A stretch of 64,000 nt of DNA, taken from Pseudomonadales bacterium (GTDB taxonomy: Bacteria > Pseudomonadota > Gammaproteobacteria > Pseudomonadales > IMCC2047). A program made the position numbers and the translations under genes. The stretch's first letter is position 1, and every line of letters begins with the position of its first letter. Positions 40,172 to 49,311 of the stretch are shown in pieces. Under the pieces are notes generated by a model. It saw only the letters and a list, made by a program, of their open reading frames with translations, did no database searches and was not told the origin of the DNA. The stretch lies in assembly GCA_024234615.1 (NCBI GenBank), contig JACKNY010000001.1, positions 252,501-316,500 of the forward strand, in the 5' to 3' direction.

Positions 40172-41923
40172 CTATCGGTTAAAACGATGCTCTTGTGGGT
40201 AAGGCAATACATCCATCACTTTGCCTTCCAATAGTGCTTGTTGTAATCCTTTCCAATAGTCAGCGTCAAAAATTTCACTGTGATACTGATCGAAAATTTT
40301 ACGCACCACGGGGTTGCCCAATAAGAAGGTTCTAAATTCTTCTGGAAAAACATCATTGGGGGCAACCGAGTACCAAGGTTCGGCAGCCATTTCTTGTTCC
40401 GGGGTTTTGGGTTCTGGAATTTTACGGAAATTACATTCCGTCAAAGGACAAATTTCATCATAGTCGTAAAACACGACTCTATTATGGCGCGTTACCCCAA
40501 AATTTTTGAATAACATATCCCCCGGAAAGATGTTGGCGGCAGCCAGTTGTTTGATGGCGTTGCCATAGCCCAATATCGCCTGCGTAGCCTCCTTTTCGTT
40601 GGCGTTATCCAGGTAAATATTCAGAGGCGTCATCCTGCGTTCAACGTAGAGGTGCTTGATGAGTACTTTTTCGCCCCGAATTTCAACAGTGGAAGGGGCT
40701 ACCGCTAAAAGCTCTTCTATCAGGTCTTCCGAGAAACGGTTTCTTGGAAAAAGTGCGTTACTAAATTCTTGGGTGTCAGCCATCCGGCCAGCTCGATCAT
40801 GGCGCGAAACGAGCATGTATTTGTCCTTGACCACCTGCTTGGTCATTTCTTTGGGTGGTGTAAATCGATCCTTAATGATTTTAAACACTCTTTCGTAAGA
40901 AGGCAGCGTGAAGACGCTCATCACCATACCCTTAATGCCGGGTGCGATAATAAACTTGTCCTCGGAGCCTTTTAGGTGAGCGATAAACTCTCGATTAAAT
41001 TCAGTTTTGCCGTGCCGATTAAAACCAATAGAATTATATAGCTCCGAATAGTTTTTCCAAGGCATTAGATCCTTGAGAAAACGTACTACCTCCGATGGAT
41101 TGGGTGTGTCAACCTTGAAGTATGCCCGGGTAAAACTGAAAATAATACTTAGCTCGTCCGGATCAAAAATCAAGGCGTCAACATAAAGCTCTCGGTTTTC
41201 GCTTTGCAAAATGGGCAGCACGAATGGAACGGAAAGCTCTTCACTAATGACTTTTCCGATTAGGTAAGCGGCCTTGCTTCGGTAAAATATTGATTTATGA
41301 ATGATGGCGTAGGCATCTTTGTTACGAATAATGTCAGTTGGCAACTCTTTGAGAATGACGGTACGCATATTTTCAATGTCACGGGCCTTATTTTCATAGG
41401 GTAGCCCTAGATCAACATCTGTGAGCATTTTGTTTAAAATTTCCCTTAGACTGCCGTTGGAGTGGTAGTAATTAAAACTATTTGGATTGAGACCAATAGT
41501 TCTGGAAAACTGATCGGCGGAAGGGTACACAAAAATGTAGTCATTCGAGATGTGGTCGTGGTCAAAAAATTTGCAGTATATGGAATTGAAGAAAGTCTCG
41601 GCAATTTCAAAATTGGAAAGGTTGCGAATAAGGGATGAATAGGCCTTTTTCGCTTCGGCCCAGAAGACTGGCTGTGTGACGCGGTTGTCTGAAACTTTCG
41701 TTACCGTGTCTTTAACCGTGAGAATTTTGTCTAGATACATGTTGAGGCGATCTTTCGATGCTTGCTGACAGGCTTTCCAGTTGGAACTGATAAAGCGTTG
41801 TCTGGCACCTATAGTGATACGATGGAATTCTTCAAAATAGTCGTAAAACCCTTCGAGAATGATTTGTGCTACCCGTTCGGGCAGGGCAGCGTCATTGTTC
41901 TCTTGCATAGCTATTTTATCCAT
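40172..41923 (-). CDS. aceK: Isocitrate dehydrogenase kinase/phosphatase
   Basis: AceK phosphorylates and dephosphorylates isocitrate dehydrogenase in the cytoplasm, deciding between the TCA cycle and the glyoxylate bypass during growth on acetate or fatty acids. The 583 aa match the family length. The ATP-binding signature APGIKGMVMSVFTLPSY is at about 315-331, and the C-terminal kinase domain holds NFGVTRHNRVVFYDYDEICPL, with the DYDE metal-binding core. It stands alone here, not next to aceBA as in E. coli. The ATG at 41923 was used; a second in-frame ATG lies five codons in. An active AceK implies a glyoxylate shunt elsewhere in the genome. Confidence 0.96.
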   Translation of the reverse strand: MDKIAMQENNDAALPERVAQIILEGFYDYFEEFHRITIGARQRFISSNWKACQQASKDRLNMYLDKILTVKDTVTKVSDNRVTQPVFWAEAKKAYSSLIRNLSNFEIAETFFNSIYCKFFDHDHISNDYIFVYPSADQFSRTIGLNPNSFNYYHSNGSLREILNKMLTDVDLGLPYENKARDIENMRTVILKELPTDIIRNKDAYAIIHKSIFYRSKAAYLIGKVISEELSVPFVLPILQSENRELYVDALIFDPDELSIIFSFTRAYFKVDTPNPSEVVRFLKDLMPWKNYSELYNSIGFNRHGKTEFNREFIAHLKGSEDKFIIAPGIKGMVMSVFTLPSYERVFKIIKDRFTPPKEMTKQVVKDKYMLVSRHDRAGRMADTQEFSNALFPRNRFSEDLIEELLAVAPSTVEIRGEKVLIKHLYVERRMTPLNIYLDNANEKEATQAILGYGNAIKQLAAANIFPGDMLFKNFGVTRHNRVVFYDYDEICPLTECNFRKIPEPKTPEQEMAAEPWYSVAPNDVFPEEFRTFLLGNPVVRKIFDQYHSEIFDADYWKGLQQALLEGKVMDVLPYPQEHRFNR

Positions 41924-42072
41924 AGAAATAATGACTCAGAGCTGGGCATCTTAAGCAGGAGTGAGCCGACAATTGATCTAGATTGTAGCTTACAACGTGC
42001 CAAGCGAACAGTTTTGGGCTAAGCTCTTCATTCTAAAGATGACCGCACTGACCAACGCGCTGGGAACACAAA

Positions 42073-43041
42073 ATGCTAATACTCTATCCAGAAGTCAAAC
42101 CCTATAACAAGATCCGCCTTAAAGTGAGTAAGTTGCATGAAATTTATATTGAAGAGTGTGGCAATCCACGTGGTATTCCTGTGTTGGTCGTGCACGGCGG
42201 CCCCGGCGCAGGTTGCGATGCGGCGATGCGGCGCTTTTTCGATACGACCCATTATCGGATAATTTTATTCGATCAACGTGGCGCAGGACGTTCGCTACCG
42301 CATGCCGAATTGGAAGAAAATACGACACAGGCGCTTATTGCCGATATGGAAGCCATTCGTCATAAGCTACAGATTGAACAGTGGGTTTTATTCGGGGGCT
42401 CCTGGGGTTCCACTCTGAGCTTGGCCTATGCTCAGGCTCATCCCGAAAAAGTGCTAGCCCTCATATTGCGGGGCATATTTCTCTGCCGGGACCAAGATTT
42501 ACATTGGTTCTATCAGGATGGTGCAAGCCATATTTTCCCCGACTACTGGGAGGATTACCAACGGTTGATCCCAGAAGATGAGCGCGATGATTATATTGCC
42601 GCTTACCATCAGCGCTTAGTCGGTCCTGATGAAGTATTAAGAATGGCGGCGGCGAAGGCTTGGTCCGTCTGGGAAGCACGTTGTGCAACGCTTCGGCCTA
42701 ATCATGATGTGGTCGAACATTTTACTGATCCTCATGTTGCCATGTCACTGGCTCGAATTGAAGCGCACTATTTTGTCAATAATATATTTTTACCAAAGAA
42801 CCATTTATTGCTCTGCGCAGATAAGTTGGAAAAAATTCCCGGAGTCATTGTCCACGGTAGATATGATATGGTGTGCCCCTTAGATAATGCCTTGGATCTA
42901 CATCGAGCCTGGCCAGAATCGCATTTGGAAATCGTCAGAGATGCCGGTCACTCTGCGTTAGAACCGGGTATTGTCGACGCGCTGGTGCGTGCAACACGAG
43001 ATATGGCTAGCCGATTTGAGTATTTGATTGGGCCAATGTGA
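42073..43041 (+). CDS. pip: Proline iminopeptidase (prolyl aminopeptidase, S33 family)
   Basis: This alpha/beta hydrolase removes N-terminal proline from peptides. The 322 aa show the oxyanion motif HGGPG (41-45), DQRGAGRS (67-74), the nucleophile elbow GGSWGS with Ser110, and late motifs HGRYDMVCP and AGHSALEP that carry the catalytic Asp and His. Length is typical. It is divergent from aceK and stands in a small plus-strand pair with dtd 165 bases later. Other S33 amidases share the fold, but the HGGPG and GGSWGS(T)L combination is specific for this group. Confidence 0.93.
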   Translation: MLILYPEVKPYNKIRLKVSKLHEIYIEECGNPRGIPVLVVHGGPGAGCDAAMRRFFDTTHYRIILFDQRGAGRSLPHAELEENTTQALIADMEAIRHKLQIEQWVLFGGSWGSTLSLAYAQAHPEKVLALILRGIFLCRDQDLHWFYQDGASHIFPDYWEDYQRLIPEDERDDYIAAYHQRLVGPDEVLRMAAAKAWSVWEARCATLRPNHDVVEHFTDPHVAMSLARIEAHYFVNNIFLPKNHLLLCADKLEKIPGVIVHGRYDMVCPLDNALDLHRAWPESHLEIVRDAGHSALEPGIVDALVRATRDMASRFEYLIGPM

Positions 43042-43206
43042 AGGACATTTTTGAAAACCGTTTTTCCTGCGATAACTCCGCCAGCTCCGTGCTCAACTTC
43101 TCATTTATTCCATATAGACTATGATTCTTGGCAATTACTCATTGGGGTTGTCCGAGTAGTGCTGCCTTGCCCTCACAAAAAATCTAGTTTTTAGAGGTGT
43201 CCTGAA

Positions 43207-43644
43207 ATGAAAGGCTTGATCCAGCGAGTGAGTTCGGCACGGGTTAGGGTTGGTAATCGAACCACAGGAGAGATACAGCACGGTCTATTGCTGTTACTTG
43301 CTGTGCAGCGGAATGATACTGAAACCAGTGCCGACCGCCTGTTAGAAAAAGTGCTCTCTTATCGAGTATTCTCTGATGAGGATGGCAAAATGAACTTAAA
43401 TCTGCAGCAGGTGGCCGGTGGTTTGTTGGTGGTCTCTCAATTCACTTTAGCGGCGGATACGCAAAAAGGCCTGCGTCCCAGTTTTTCTGCGGCGGCACAT
43501 CCAGCTCAGGCGCGAGCCCTGTATGACTATTTCGTTGAACGGGCGAATGCACGTTACGCGCAGATAGCAACCGGCGAGTTTGCGGCGGATATGCAGGTTG
43601 AGTTGGTTAACGATGGCCCTGTTACTTTTATGCTGGAAGTTTGA
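43207..43644 (+). CDS. dtd: D-aminoacyl-tRNA deacylase
   Basis: DTD hydrolyses D-amino acids wrongly attached to tRNA, and also glycine from tRNA-Ala. The 145 aa begin MKGLIQRVSSARV and contain the two hallmark motifs of the active site, SQFTLAADTQKGLRPSF and the C-terminal GPVTFMLEV with the cross-subunit Gly-Pro. Length equals the E. coli protein. A TTTAGAGGTGTCC ribosome region precedes the ATG. It converges with tatC, with only 14 bases between the stops. Confidence 0.97.
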   Translation: MKGLIQRVSSARVRVGNRTTGEIQHGLLLLLAVQRNDTETSADRLLEKVLSYRVFSDEDGKMNLNLQQVAGGLLVVSQFTLAADTQKGLRPSFSAAAHPAQARALYDYFVERANARYAQIATGEFAADMQVELVNDGPVTFMLEV

Positions 43645-43658
43645 TTTAGGTTCCTTAG

Positions 43659-44423
43659 CTAAGTGCTTTCCTGTGTGCTGTTTTTTCTCGACTTAGCTAA
43701 TCGAGCAAATAAGATACCTACCTCAAATAACAGCCACATAGGGAGTGCTAATAGTGTTTGTGAAATAATATCCGGTGGCGTTAACAGCATTCCAAAGACG
43801 AAGCAGCCAACCACGATATAAGGTCGTTTGCTTGTCAAACTGCTCACAGATACAGCACCGGATACCACAAGTAGAAATGTTGCAATGGGTATCTCAAACG
43901 CTATACCGAAAGCGAAAAAAAGCTTCAAAACGAAATCCAGGTATTTGTTGATATCCGTCATAATGCTAACGCCCTCCGGCCCAGTGCTAGTAAAAAAGCC
44001 AAATACCAGCGGAAATACCACGTAGTAGGCAAAGGCAATTCCTGCGTAAAACAGCAGCACGCTGGACAGCAATAACGGGAACGCGAGACGTTTTTCGTGG
44101 GAGTACATACCAGGTGCAATAAAACTCCAAGCCTGATGAAGAATATAGGGTACGGATAGAAATACCGACAACACCAAGGTTAATTTGAATGGCGTAAAAA
44201 AGGGCGAGGCTACCTCAGTTGCAATCATGGTGGAGCCTTCGGGAAGTAATTTCCTGAGGGGCTCTGAAACGAAGGCATAAATGTCGTTGGCAAAATAGAA
44301 TAAGCAGAGAAAGATCACTAGCACGGCGACAATAGAGTGCAGTAAGCGTGTCCGCAATTCTATTAGATGACTAACTAATGGCAGCTTATCGTCATCAATA
44401 TCTTGATCGTTTTGCTCAGTCAT
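43659..44423 (-). CDS. tatC: Sec-independent protein translocase TatC
   Basis: TatC is the six-span inner-membrane receptor for twin-arginine signal peptides. The 254 aa show the conserved LPLVSHLIELRTRLLHS start, SFIAPGMYSHEKRL in the first periplasmic/cytoplasmic loop region, and a conserved FAFGIAFEIPI segment. The ATG at 44423 (MTEQNDQDIDDDK) was chosen because an earlier in-frame start would run 19 codons through tatB. It overlaps the end of tatB by 8 bases. Rieske-type and hydrogenase-type cofactor proteins would be clients, but none are in this window. Confidence 0.96.
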   Translation of the reverse strand: MTEQNDQDIDDDKLPLVSHLIELRTRLLHSIVAVLVIFLCLFYFANDIYAFVSEPLRKLLPEGSTMIATEVASPFFTPFKLTLVLSVFLSVPYILHQAWSFIAPGMYSHEKRLAFPLLLSSVLLFYAGIAFAYYVVFPLVFGFFTSTGPEGVSIMTDINKYLDFVLKLFFAFGIAFEIPIATFLLVVSGAVSVSSLTSKRPYIVVGCFVFGMLLTPPDIISQTLLALPMWLLFEVGILFARLAKSRKNSTQEST

Positions 44424-44775
44424 CGGGTTGTTCGGGCTGTGATGGCTTATGAAGAGGAGATTGTTGCTGGCGCTTATCATCAGGGTTTTGCTGCTTTGGC
44501 GCGGAGCTTGGCTTTGTGTCTAAATCAAAGCTTTGTTTGATTTGTTGCTGGGTGTCCTTTAATTGCGCCATGATTTCTTCATTGTGTAATTCCTGGCGGA
44601 TTTCATCGGCGCCAATTTCCTGCTCTAAGTCTTTACGAAATTGCGAATAGGTACGTCGAGCACGACCAAGCCACAAGGCAAGTGTACGTATTGCTTCCGG
44701 CAGGCGGTTTGGCCCGATTACGATCAGGCTCACTAAACCTATCACCAATAATTCGGCAAAGCCGATATCAAACAT
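44416..44775 (-). CDS. tatB: Sec-independent protein translocase TatB
   Basis: TatB works with TatC in recognising twin-arginine signals. The 119 aa have a single N-terminal membrane helix starting MFDIGFAELLVIGLVSLIVIGP, with the glutamate in the helix that is typical of TatB, then an amphipathic helix and a polar, Gln/Pro-rich tail. It lies 18 bases after tatA and overlaps tatC, so the three genes form one transcript. Confidence 0.95.
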   Translation of the reverse strand: MFDIGFAELLVIGLVSLIVIGPNRLPEAIRTLALWLGRARRTYSQFRKDLEQEIGADEIRQELHNEEIMAQLKDTQQQIKQSFDLDTKPSSAPKQQNPDDKRQQQSPLHKPSQPEQPDD

Positions 44776-44793
44776 CTTTGTATGCTGCGTTAG

Positions 44794-45045
44794 TTACTTT
44801 TTCTCTTTCTTTTCTTTGTGTTGTGTCACATTTTCGGCTTTGCCTTCGATGATATCTGCATCCTCCTCGGTAAGTTTGGGTGTTTCTTTACTCTCTTCGT
44901 CTGAGTTATCCATGGCTTTACGAAAACCCTTAACGGCATTACCTAAATCACCACCAAAGTTACGTAGGCGCTTGGTGCCGAACAGAAGAATAACGATCGC
45001 TAGAACAATTAATAATTGCCAAATACTGATGCCGCCTAAGCCCAT
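44794..45045 (-). CDS. tatA: Sec-independent protein translocase TatA
   Basis: TatA oligomers form the passage for folded proteins. The 83 aa contain MGLGGISIWQLLIVLAIVILLFGTKRLRNFGGDLGNAVKGFRKAM, the standard short membrane helix, FGTKRL hinge and amphipathic helix; a charged Lys/Glu tail follows. GGATTCTC before the start gives a moderate ribosome site. It starts the tatABC group downstream of hisIE. Confidence 0.96.
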   Translation of the reverse strand: MGLGGISIWQLLIVLAIVILLFGTKRLRNFGGDLGNAVKGFRKAMDNSDEESKETPKLTEEDADIIEGKAENVTQHKEKKEKK

Positions 45046-45127
45046 TGAGAATCCTCCGAAGGATAAAATATAGTCGTTTCAAGTGATGAATAGTAACTTA
45101 GATACACAGTTATAAAAAGAGTGTCGT

Positions 45128-45454
45128 TTAAGGGCGAGAAGCCTTCTCTTCCAGCCCTGATATATTGAATCGGCGCGCTAATTCATCAAGAACTGCCTCT
45201 GGAGACTCGCCAAGGTGGCTAAGCATGACCAATGTGTGAAACCAAAGGTCGGCGGTTTCACTGATAAGCTGTTGCCTGTCACCATTTTGATCGGCGTCTT
45301 TTGCGGCTAGAATAACTTCTGTCGCTTCTTCGCCAACTTTTTCCAAGATCTTATTGAGACCTTTTTGATGCAGGCTGGCAACGTAGGATTCGTCAGCAGA
45401 TGCTTGTTTCCGTTGTTCTAGTACCTTAGCCAACTCGAGTAATATGTTGCTCAT
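45128..45454 (-). CDS. hisE: Phosphoribosyl-ATP pyrophosphatase
   Basis: HisE removes pyrophosphate from phosphoribosyl-ATP, the second step of histidine synthesis. The 108 aa hold the MazG-like helical motif KVGEEATEVILAAK and SETADLWFHTLVML with the metal-binding glutamates and aspartate. The ATG at 45454 was preferred to a GTG one codon upstream. hisE and hisI are separate genes, as in Pseudomonas, not fused as in E. coli. The gap between them is about 10 bases. Confidence 0.96.
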   Translation of the reverse strand: MSNILLELAKVLEQRKQASADESYVASLHQKGLNKILEKVGEEATEVILAAKDADQNGDRQQLISETADLWFHTLVMLSHLGESPEAVLDELARRFNISGLEEKASRP

Positions 45455-45465
45455 CACGTCAAACC

Positions 45466-45855
45466 TTATTTTTTGTAAATATCACTGGGTGCTTTTATGA
45501 CGGGGTCGACAGCATTCCATTGTTGTTGATCAAAGCGCAAGTAAAAACAGCTCTCTCGGCCGGTGTGGCAGGCAATACTACCTAACTGCTCAACCTGCAT
45601 TAGCACAGCATCTTGATCGCAGTCGATACGCAATTCATGCAGTTTTTGAATATGGCCGGATTCTTCGCCTTTACGCCATAATTTTTGCCTAGAACGTGAC
45701 CAATAGATGGCACGTTGCTCGCTGATGGTTTTTGTCAATGCTTCACGGTTCATCCAGGCCAGCATTAATACGCGGCCAGTTTTGTAGTCCTGTGCTATCG
45801 CGGGTACTAAACCATCTTTGGTCCATTTTATTTGTTCAAGCCAAGCTTTACTCAT
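45466..45855 (-). CDS. hisI: Phosphoribosyl-AMP cyclohydrolase
   Basis: HisI opens the adenine ring of phosphoribosyl-AMP, the third step of histidine synthesis. The 129 aa include VLMLAWMNREAL, YWSRSRQKLWRKGEESGH, the magnesium site RIDCDQDAVL and the zinc-binding CHTGRESCF. It lies between ubiB and hisE on the minus strand with a 32-base gap from ubiB. The ubi-his-tat order is a pseudomonad-type synteny. Confidence 0.97.
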   Translation of the reverse strand: MSKAWLEQIKWTKDGLVPAIAQDYKTGRVLMLAWMNREALTKTISEQRAIYWSRSRQKLWRKGEESGHIQKLHELRIDCDQDAVLMQVEQLGSIACHTGRESCFYLRFDQQQWNAVDPVIKAPSDIYKK

Positions 45856-45887
45856 CGGGTTCTCATTTCCTCAAACAGAAGGGTGCG

Positions 45888-47525
45888 TTATCGTCTCAGC
45901 ACCAGTAAATAAAGGCCAATCATGCCGACTATCCAGCTAACGGCAGGAACTTGCTGTAGAGCATCAGTATCGTTGGCGGCGATGAAGAGTGCAACAACAA
46001 TAGCAGCGATGCCAGCCCAAACTCTTTGTTGATTTTTACGCCCTCTAATCACTTCATCGGTGAGCAGTTTGAGCGTTTGCCGGTATTGCTCATTGTAGTC
46101 TTTGAAGCGTTTCACCTGCTGGACAGCATCCAAAATGAGGTGTGGCACTTCTGAGGTCTGCTCAAGCCATTCAGGGCCCTGCTCGCGCATAGCCTTGAGT
46201 AGCCCGGGCGGCCCGCTGCGTTGTTTCATCCAATCTTCCATAAAGGGTTTGGCGGTATTCCATAAATCGAGATCAGGATAAATCTGGCGGCCAAGACCTT
46301 CGATATTCAATAAGGTTTTTTGTAATAAAACTAACTGCGGTTGTATTTCCATGTTGAATTGCCGAGCGGTCTGGAACAGACGCAGCAGGATTTGACCAAA
46401 AGAAATATCTTTCAATGGCTTTTCAAAAATGGGCTCACAAACACTGCGAATCGAGGTTTCGAATTCAGCTATTGGTGTGTCCTCTGGGACCCAACCGGAT
46501 TCAATATGTAAGGCCGCGACCTGTCGATAGTCGCGCTTAAAGAAAGCCAAGAGGATACGCGCGAGATAGTTTTTGTCTTCGTGGGTGAGACTGCCGACAA
46601 TACCGCAGTCAATAGCGATATATTGCGGTTCCGCCGGGTTTTCGGTGGAGACGAAGATATTGCCAGGGTGCATGTCGGCATGGAAAAAACTATCACGAAA
46701 TACTTGGGTGAAGAAGATTTCAACACCACGTTCCGCAAGTTTTTTCATGTCCGTATTTTGTGCCCGCAGCGCAGCGATGTCGGCAACTGGAATGCCATGA
46801 ATTCGTTCCATCACGAGCACATTTTTGCGACTGTAGTCCCAGTAAACTTGAGGCAGATAAATCAGCGTCGAGTCTTGGAAATTACGTTTCAATTGCGAGG
46901 TGTTTCCCGCTTCAATGAGCAGGTCTAATTCGTTAAAAATAGTGCGTTCGTAGTCAGAGACTACCTGCACCGGACGCAGTCTGCGGCCGTCCTCGGAATA
47001 TTTCTCAATCGCTTGCGCCAGCATATAAAGCAGATTGAGATCATCGCGGATGGTTTTGTTGATGCCGGGACGAATGACCTTGACGACTACCTGGTCACCA
47101 TTGTGCATCGTAGCGCTATGCACCTGAGCGACAGAGGCTGAGGCAAGTGGTGTTGCGTTAAATTTGGAGAATAGCTCGTTGACGCTTTGACCCAGCGCCT
47201 TTTCGATAATTCGGGTTGCTTGTTCGCCGGAAAATGGAGGTACTTGATCCTGAAGCTTTTGCAGTTCATCGGCAACGTCGTCGGGTAATAGGTCACGGCG
47301 TGTCGATAGCATTTGCCCAAACTTGATGAAAACTGGCCCCAATTCTTCTAGCGCTAGGCGCAATCTTTGCGCGCGCGATTGCTCAGTTATCGGGAAAATA
47401 CGCCAAGGTGCCAGTAAAAACAGCCAGCGTAGTGGACGCGGTAGCTGGTTGAAATCAAAATACTTATCCAACCTGTGCCTGCTGAGTACGTAGATGATTT
47501 TGAATAGCCGTGTAAAGCGAGTCAC
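45888..47525 (-). CDS. ubiB: UbiB, ubiquinone biosynthesis ATPase
   Basis: UbiB is an atypical kinase-fold (ADCK/ABC1) protein needed for ubiquinone synthesis and thought to extract lipid intermediates from the membrane. The 545 aa show the family-specific KFGQMLSTRRDLLP (the KxGQ nucleotide lid, about residues 68-81), ASVAQVHSATM, the HADMHPGNIFV catalytic region and AIDCGIVGSL metal site. Two C-terminal hydrophobic segments anchor it. It follows ubiJ in the ubiE-ubiJ-ubiB operon. Ubiquinone would serve aerobic or nitrate respiration. Confidence 0.96.
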   Translation of the reverse strand: MTRFTRLFKIIYVLSRHRLDKYFDFNQLPRPLRWLFLLAPWRIFPITEQSRAQRLRLALEELGPVFIKFGQMLSTRRDLLPDDVADELQKLQDQVPPFSGEQATRIIEKALGQSVNELFSKFNATPLASASVAQVHSATMHNGDQVVVKVIRPGINKTIRDDLNLLYMLAQAIEKYSEDGRRLRPVQVVSDYERTIFNELDLLIEAGNTSQLKRNFQDSTLIYLPQVYWDYSRKNVLVMERIHGIPVADIAALRAQNTDMKKLAERGVEIFFTQVFRDSFFHADMHPGNIFVSTENPAEPQYIAIDCGIVGSLTHEDKNYLARILLAFFKRDYRQVAALHIESGWVPEDTPIAEFETSIRSVCEPIFEKPLKDISFGQILLRLFQTARQFNMEIQPQLVLLQKTLLNIEGLGRQIYPDLDLWNTAKPFMEDWMKQRSGPPGLLKAMREQGPEWLEQTSEVPHLILDAVQQVKRFKDYNEQYRQTLKLLTDEVIRGRKNQQRVWAGIAAIVVALFIAANDTDALQQVPAVSWIVGMIGLYLLVLRR

Positions 47526-47558
47526 GGGAGATCCTTGATAGATTGTCGTTTCATTTTG

Positions 47559-48191
47559 TTAGGGATTCATGTTGTTGCTAAGTCGTTGCAAACGTGCGGC
47601 TATTCTATCTGTTTCAACGGCTAATTGTTCTAGGTCTTGGTAAAAGCATTCCAATTCTATACGAGGAGGCATGGTGCGCGCTTCTTCGTGGATGAATTCT
47701 TCTGTGTTCATGAGCAGGTTGGTAAAGGTTTGGCGCCCCCAATGCAAGAATGAGCGAGCTTGGTTGCCAAGCTGGTGGGCGGCGATATCGCCAAGCCAAT
47801 GGGAGGCTTTTTCTTCCCAATCGATATCTAATTCGGACATTATTTTCTGAAGCCGCTGGGCGATTTCTGTATTGCCCTTTAGCGCAATATTAGGGCTGAA
47901 TAGCGCCTTTGATTTATTGGTTGCTACTAGCAGGCCGAGCAATGCTGTGCTATTGCCTATTATGTGACAGTCAACAGGCTGTTCTGTTTCTGTATGTGGT
48001 GATTGCAGGATGATGCCTGCCCGATGCGGGATAAGCAACAGGCTCAGCGAAGGTCGAGTACAGCTAACTTGAAAAACATTACCTTCCAACTCACCAAGAC
48101 GAATGAGTGAGCCGGAGTCGAGTTGTAGCGCGCTATTCAGGGCTTTTTCCAGAATGGCGAGAGCGGTACTTTTTACCAAGGGGGCGGTCAT
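47559..48191 (-). CDS. ubiJ: UbiJ, ubiquinone biosynthesis accessory factor
   Basis: UbiJ carries an SCP2 lipid-binding domain and pairs with UbiK in the soluble Ubi complex that holds ubiquinone precursors. The 210 aa contain an N-terminal SCP2-like domain (about 5-110) and a C-terminal amphipathic helix with heptads (TDRIAARLQRLSNNM). The ATG at 48191 (MTAPLVKSTALAILEKALN) was chosen; an earlier in-frame start overlaps ubiE and has no family support. Gene order between ubiE and ubiB supports the call. Confidence 0.88.
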   Translation of the reverse strand: MTAPLVKSTALAILEKALNSALQLDSGSLIRLGELEGNVFQVSCTRPSLSLLLIPHRAGIILQSPHTETEQPVDCHIIGNSTALLGLLVATNKSKALFSPNIALKGNTEIAQRLQKIMSELDIDWEEKASHWLGDIAAHQLGNQARSFLHWGRQTFTNLLMNTEEFIHEEARTMPPRIELECFYQDLEQLAVETDRIAARLQRLSNNMNP

Positions 48192-48222
48192 GATATTCAA
48201 TGATTGTTTAAGTCTAGGCCAG

Positions 48223-48972
48223 TTAGGGCTTAATACCCTTGTGAATAGCAACAATGCCACCAGTCATATTGTGGTATTCGCAACGCGCTAAACCGGCTTT
48301 TTCCATCATTGCTTTTAAGGTTTGCTGGTCAGGGTGCATGCGAATCGATTCCGCTAGGTAGCGATAACTATCGGAGTCGCCAGTTACTAGTTTGCCAACT
48401 ACAGGTAAAAGAGAAAAGGAGTATGCATCGTAGATTTTGCTAAAAAGAGGATTACTGGGTTTGGAAAACTCGAGCACAAGGAGTCGCCCACCGGGTTTTA
48501 GTACGCGCGTCAGCGAGCGCAAGGCGGCATCCTTGTCGGTAACATTGCGGAGCCCAAAGGCGATGGTGATGCAATCAAAACTGTTGTCGGCGAAGGGTAA
48601 ACACTCAGCGTTCGCCTGGACGTAGTCAAGGTTACTACTGATACCTTGATCCAATAAACGATCACGCCCCACTTTTAGCATAGAACTATTTATATCCGAG
48701 AGAATCACTCTGCCTTGAGGTCCCACCAGCCGAGAAAATGCACGACTTAAATCGCCAGTGCCACCCGCCACGTCTAATACCTGTTGGCCTTTACGAACAC
48801 CACTTAACTCAATGGTGAAACGTTTCCAAATCCGGTGAATACCGAGCGACATTAGATCATTCATTACATCATATTTGTTGGCGACAGAATGGAATACGTC
48901 GGCGACCTTTTTTGCCTTTTCTTCGACCGGTACTTGCTGATAGCCAAAATGGGTAGTGTTTTTATTCGTCAT
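48223..48972 (-). CDS. ubiE: Ubiquinone/menaquinone C-methyltransferase UbiE
   Basis: UbiE adds the C-methyl group to demethoxy-ubiquinol (and demethylmenaquinol where present) using S-adenosylmethionine. The 249 aa contain VFHSVANKYDVMNDLMSLGIHRIWKR near the start and the SAM loop VLDVAGGTGDLSRAF at about 66-80, then AFGLRNVTDKDAAL. Length is near E. coli (251). It leads the ubi operon on the minus strand and is divergent from the MarR gene across a 339-base gap. Confidence 0.97.
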   Translation of the reverse strand: MTNKNTTHFGYQQVPVEEKAKKVADVFHSVANKYDVMNDLMSLGIHRIWKRFTIELSGVRKGQQVLDVAGGTGDLSRAFSRLVGPQGRVILSDINSSMLKVGRDRLLDQGISSNLDYVQANAECLPFADNSFDCITIAFGLRNVTDKDAALRSLTRVLKPGGRLLVLEFSKPSNPLFSKIYDAYSFSLLPVVGKLVTGDSDSYRYLAESIRMHPDQQTLKAMMEKAGLARCEYHNMTGGIVAIHKGIKP

Positions 48973-49311
48973 GCCTAATTAACCTTATTAAGGGAGCGGT
49001 ATTGTAACGCAGAGCGCTTGGTGTTGATAATTATTTAGACCGTCTATTGTGATAGGAGAGTGGGTATTGAGGGTGTTTGATAGTGGTTTTGTGTGCCCGT
49101 TGGCGCGGGAGAAAACCAAAAAATCGCTTGGCGAGTTTGGCCCGATAAAAAAGCCAAATTAAATTTGACAAATTGTTCACCGACCCTACATTATGGTAAA
49201 GGAACATAGTTTGGTGGGTGTCTTGGTTTGACATCCTTTGACATGATTGCGGGGGAAATGATTCAATAGCCTGCTTTAGATCAACCCTTGCATAACAAAG
49301 GAAAAACAGTC
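48973..49311 (+). other. Divergent intergenic region between ubiE and the MarR gene
   Basis: No gene is seen. The region marks the change from conserved core order to accessory genes. It holds a good plus-strand promoter with a palindrome (49162-49192, listed separately) and a direct repeat TTTGACAT at 49227-49234 and 49237-49244, one helical turn apart. No clear minus-strand promoter for ubiE was identified. Confidence 0.5.
49162..49192 (+). promoter_or_regulatory. MarR gene promoter with overlapping palindromic operator
   Basis: TTGACA at 49165-49170 and TACATT at 49187-49192 are separated by 16 bases. A perfect palindrome, AATTTG-A-CAAATT (49162-49174), covers the -35 box, the usual place for a self-binding MarR repressor. 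The start would be near 49199, giving a leader of about 110 bases. Confidence 0.5.
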
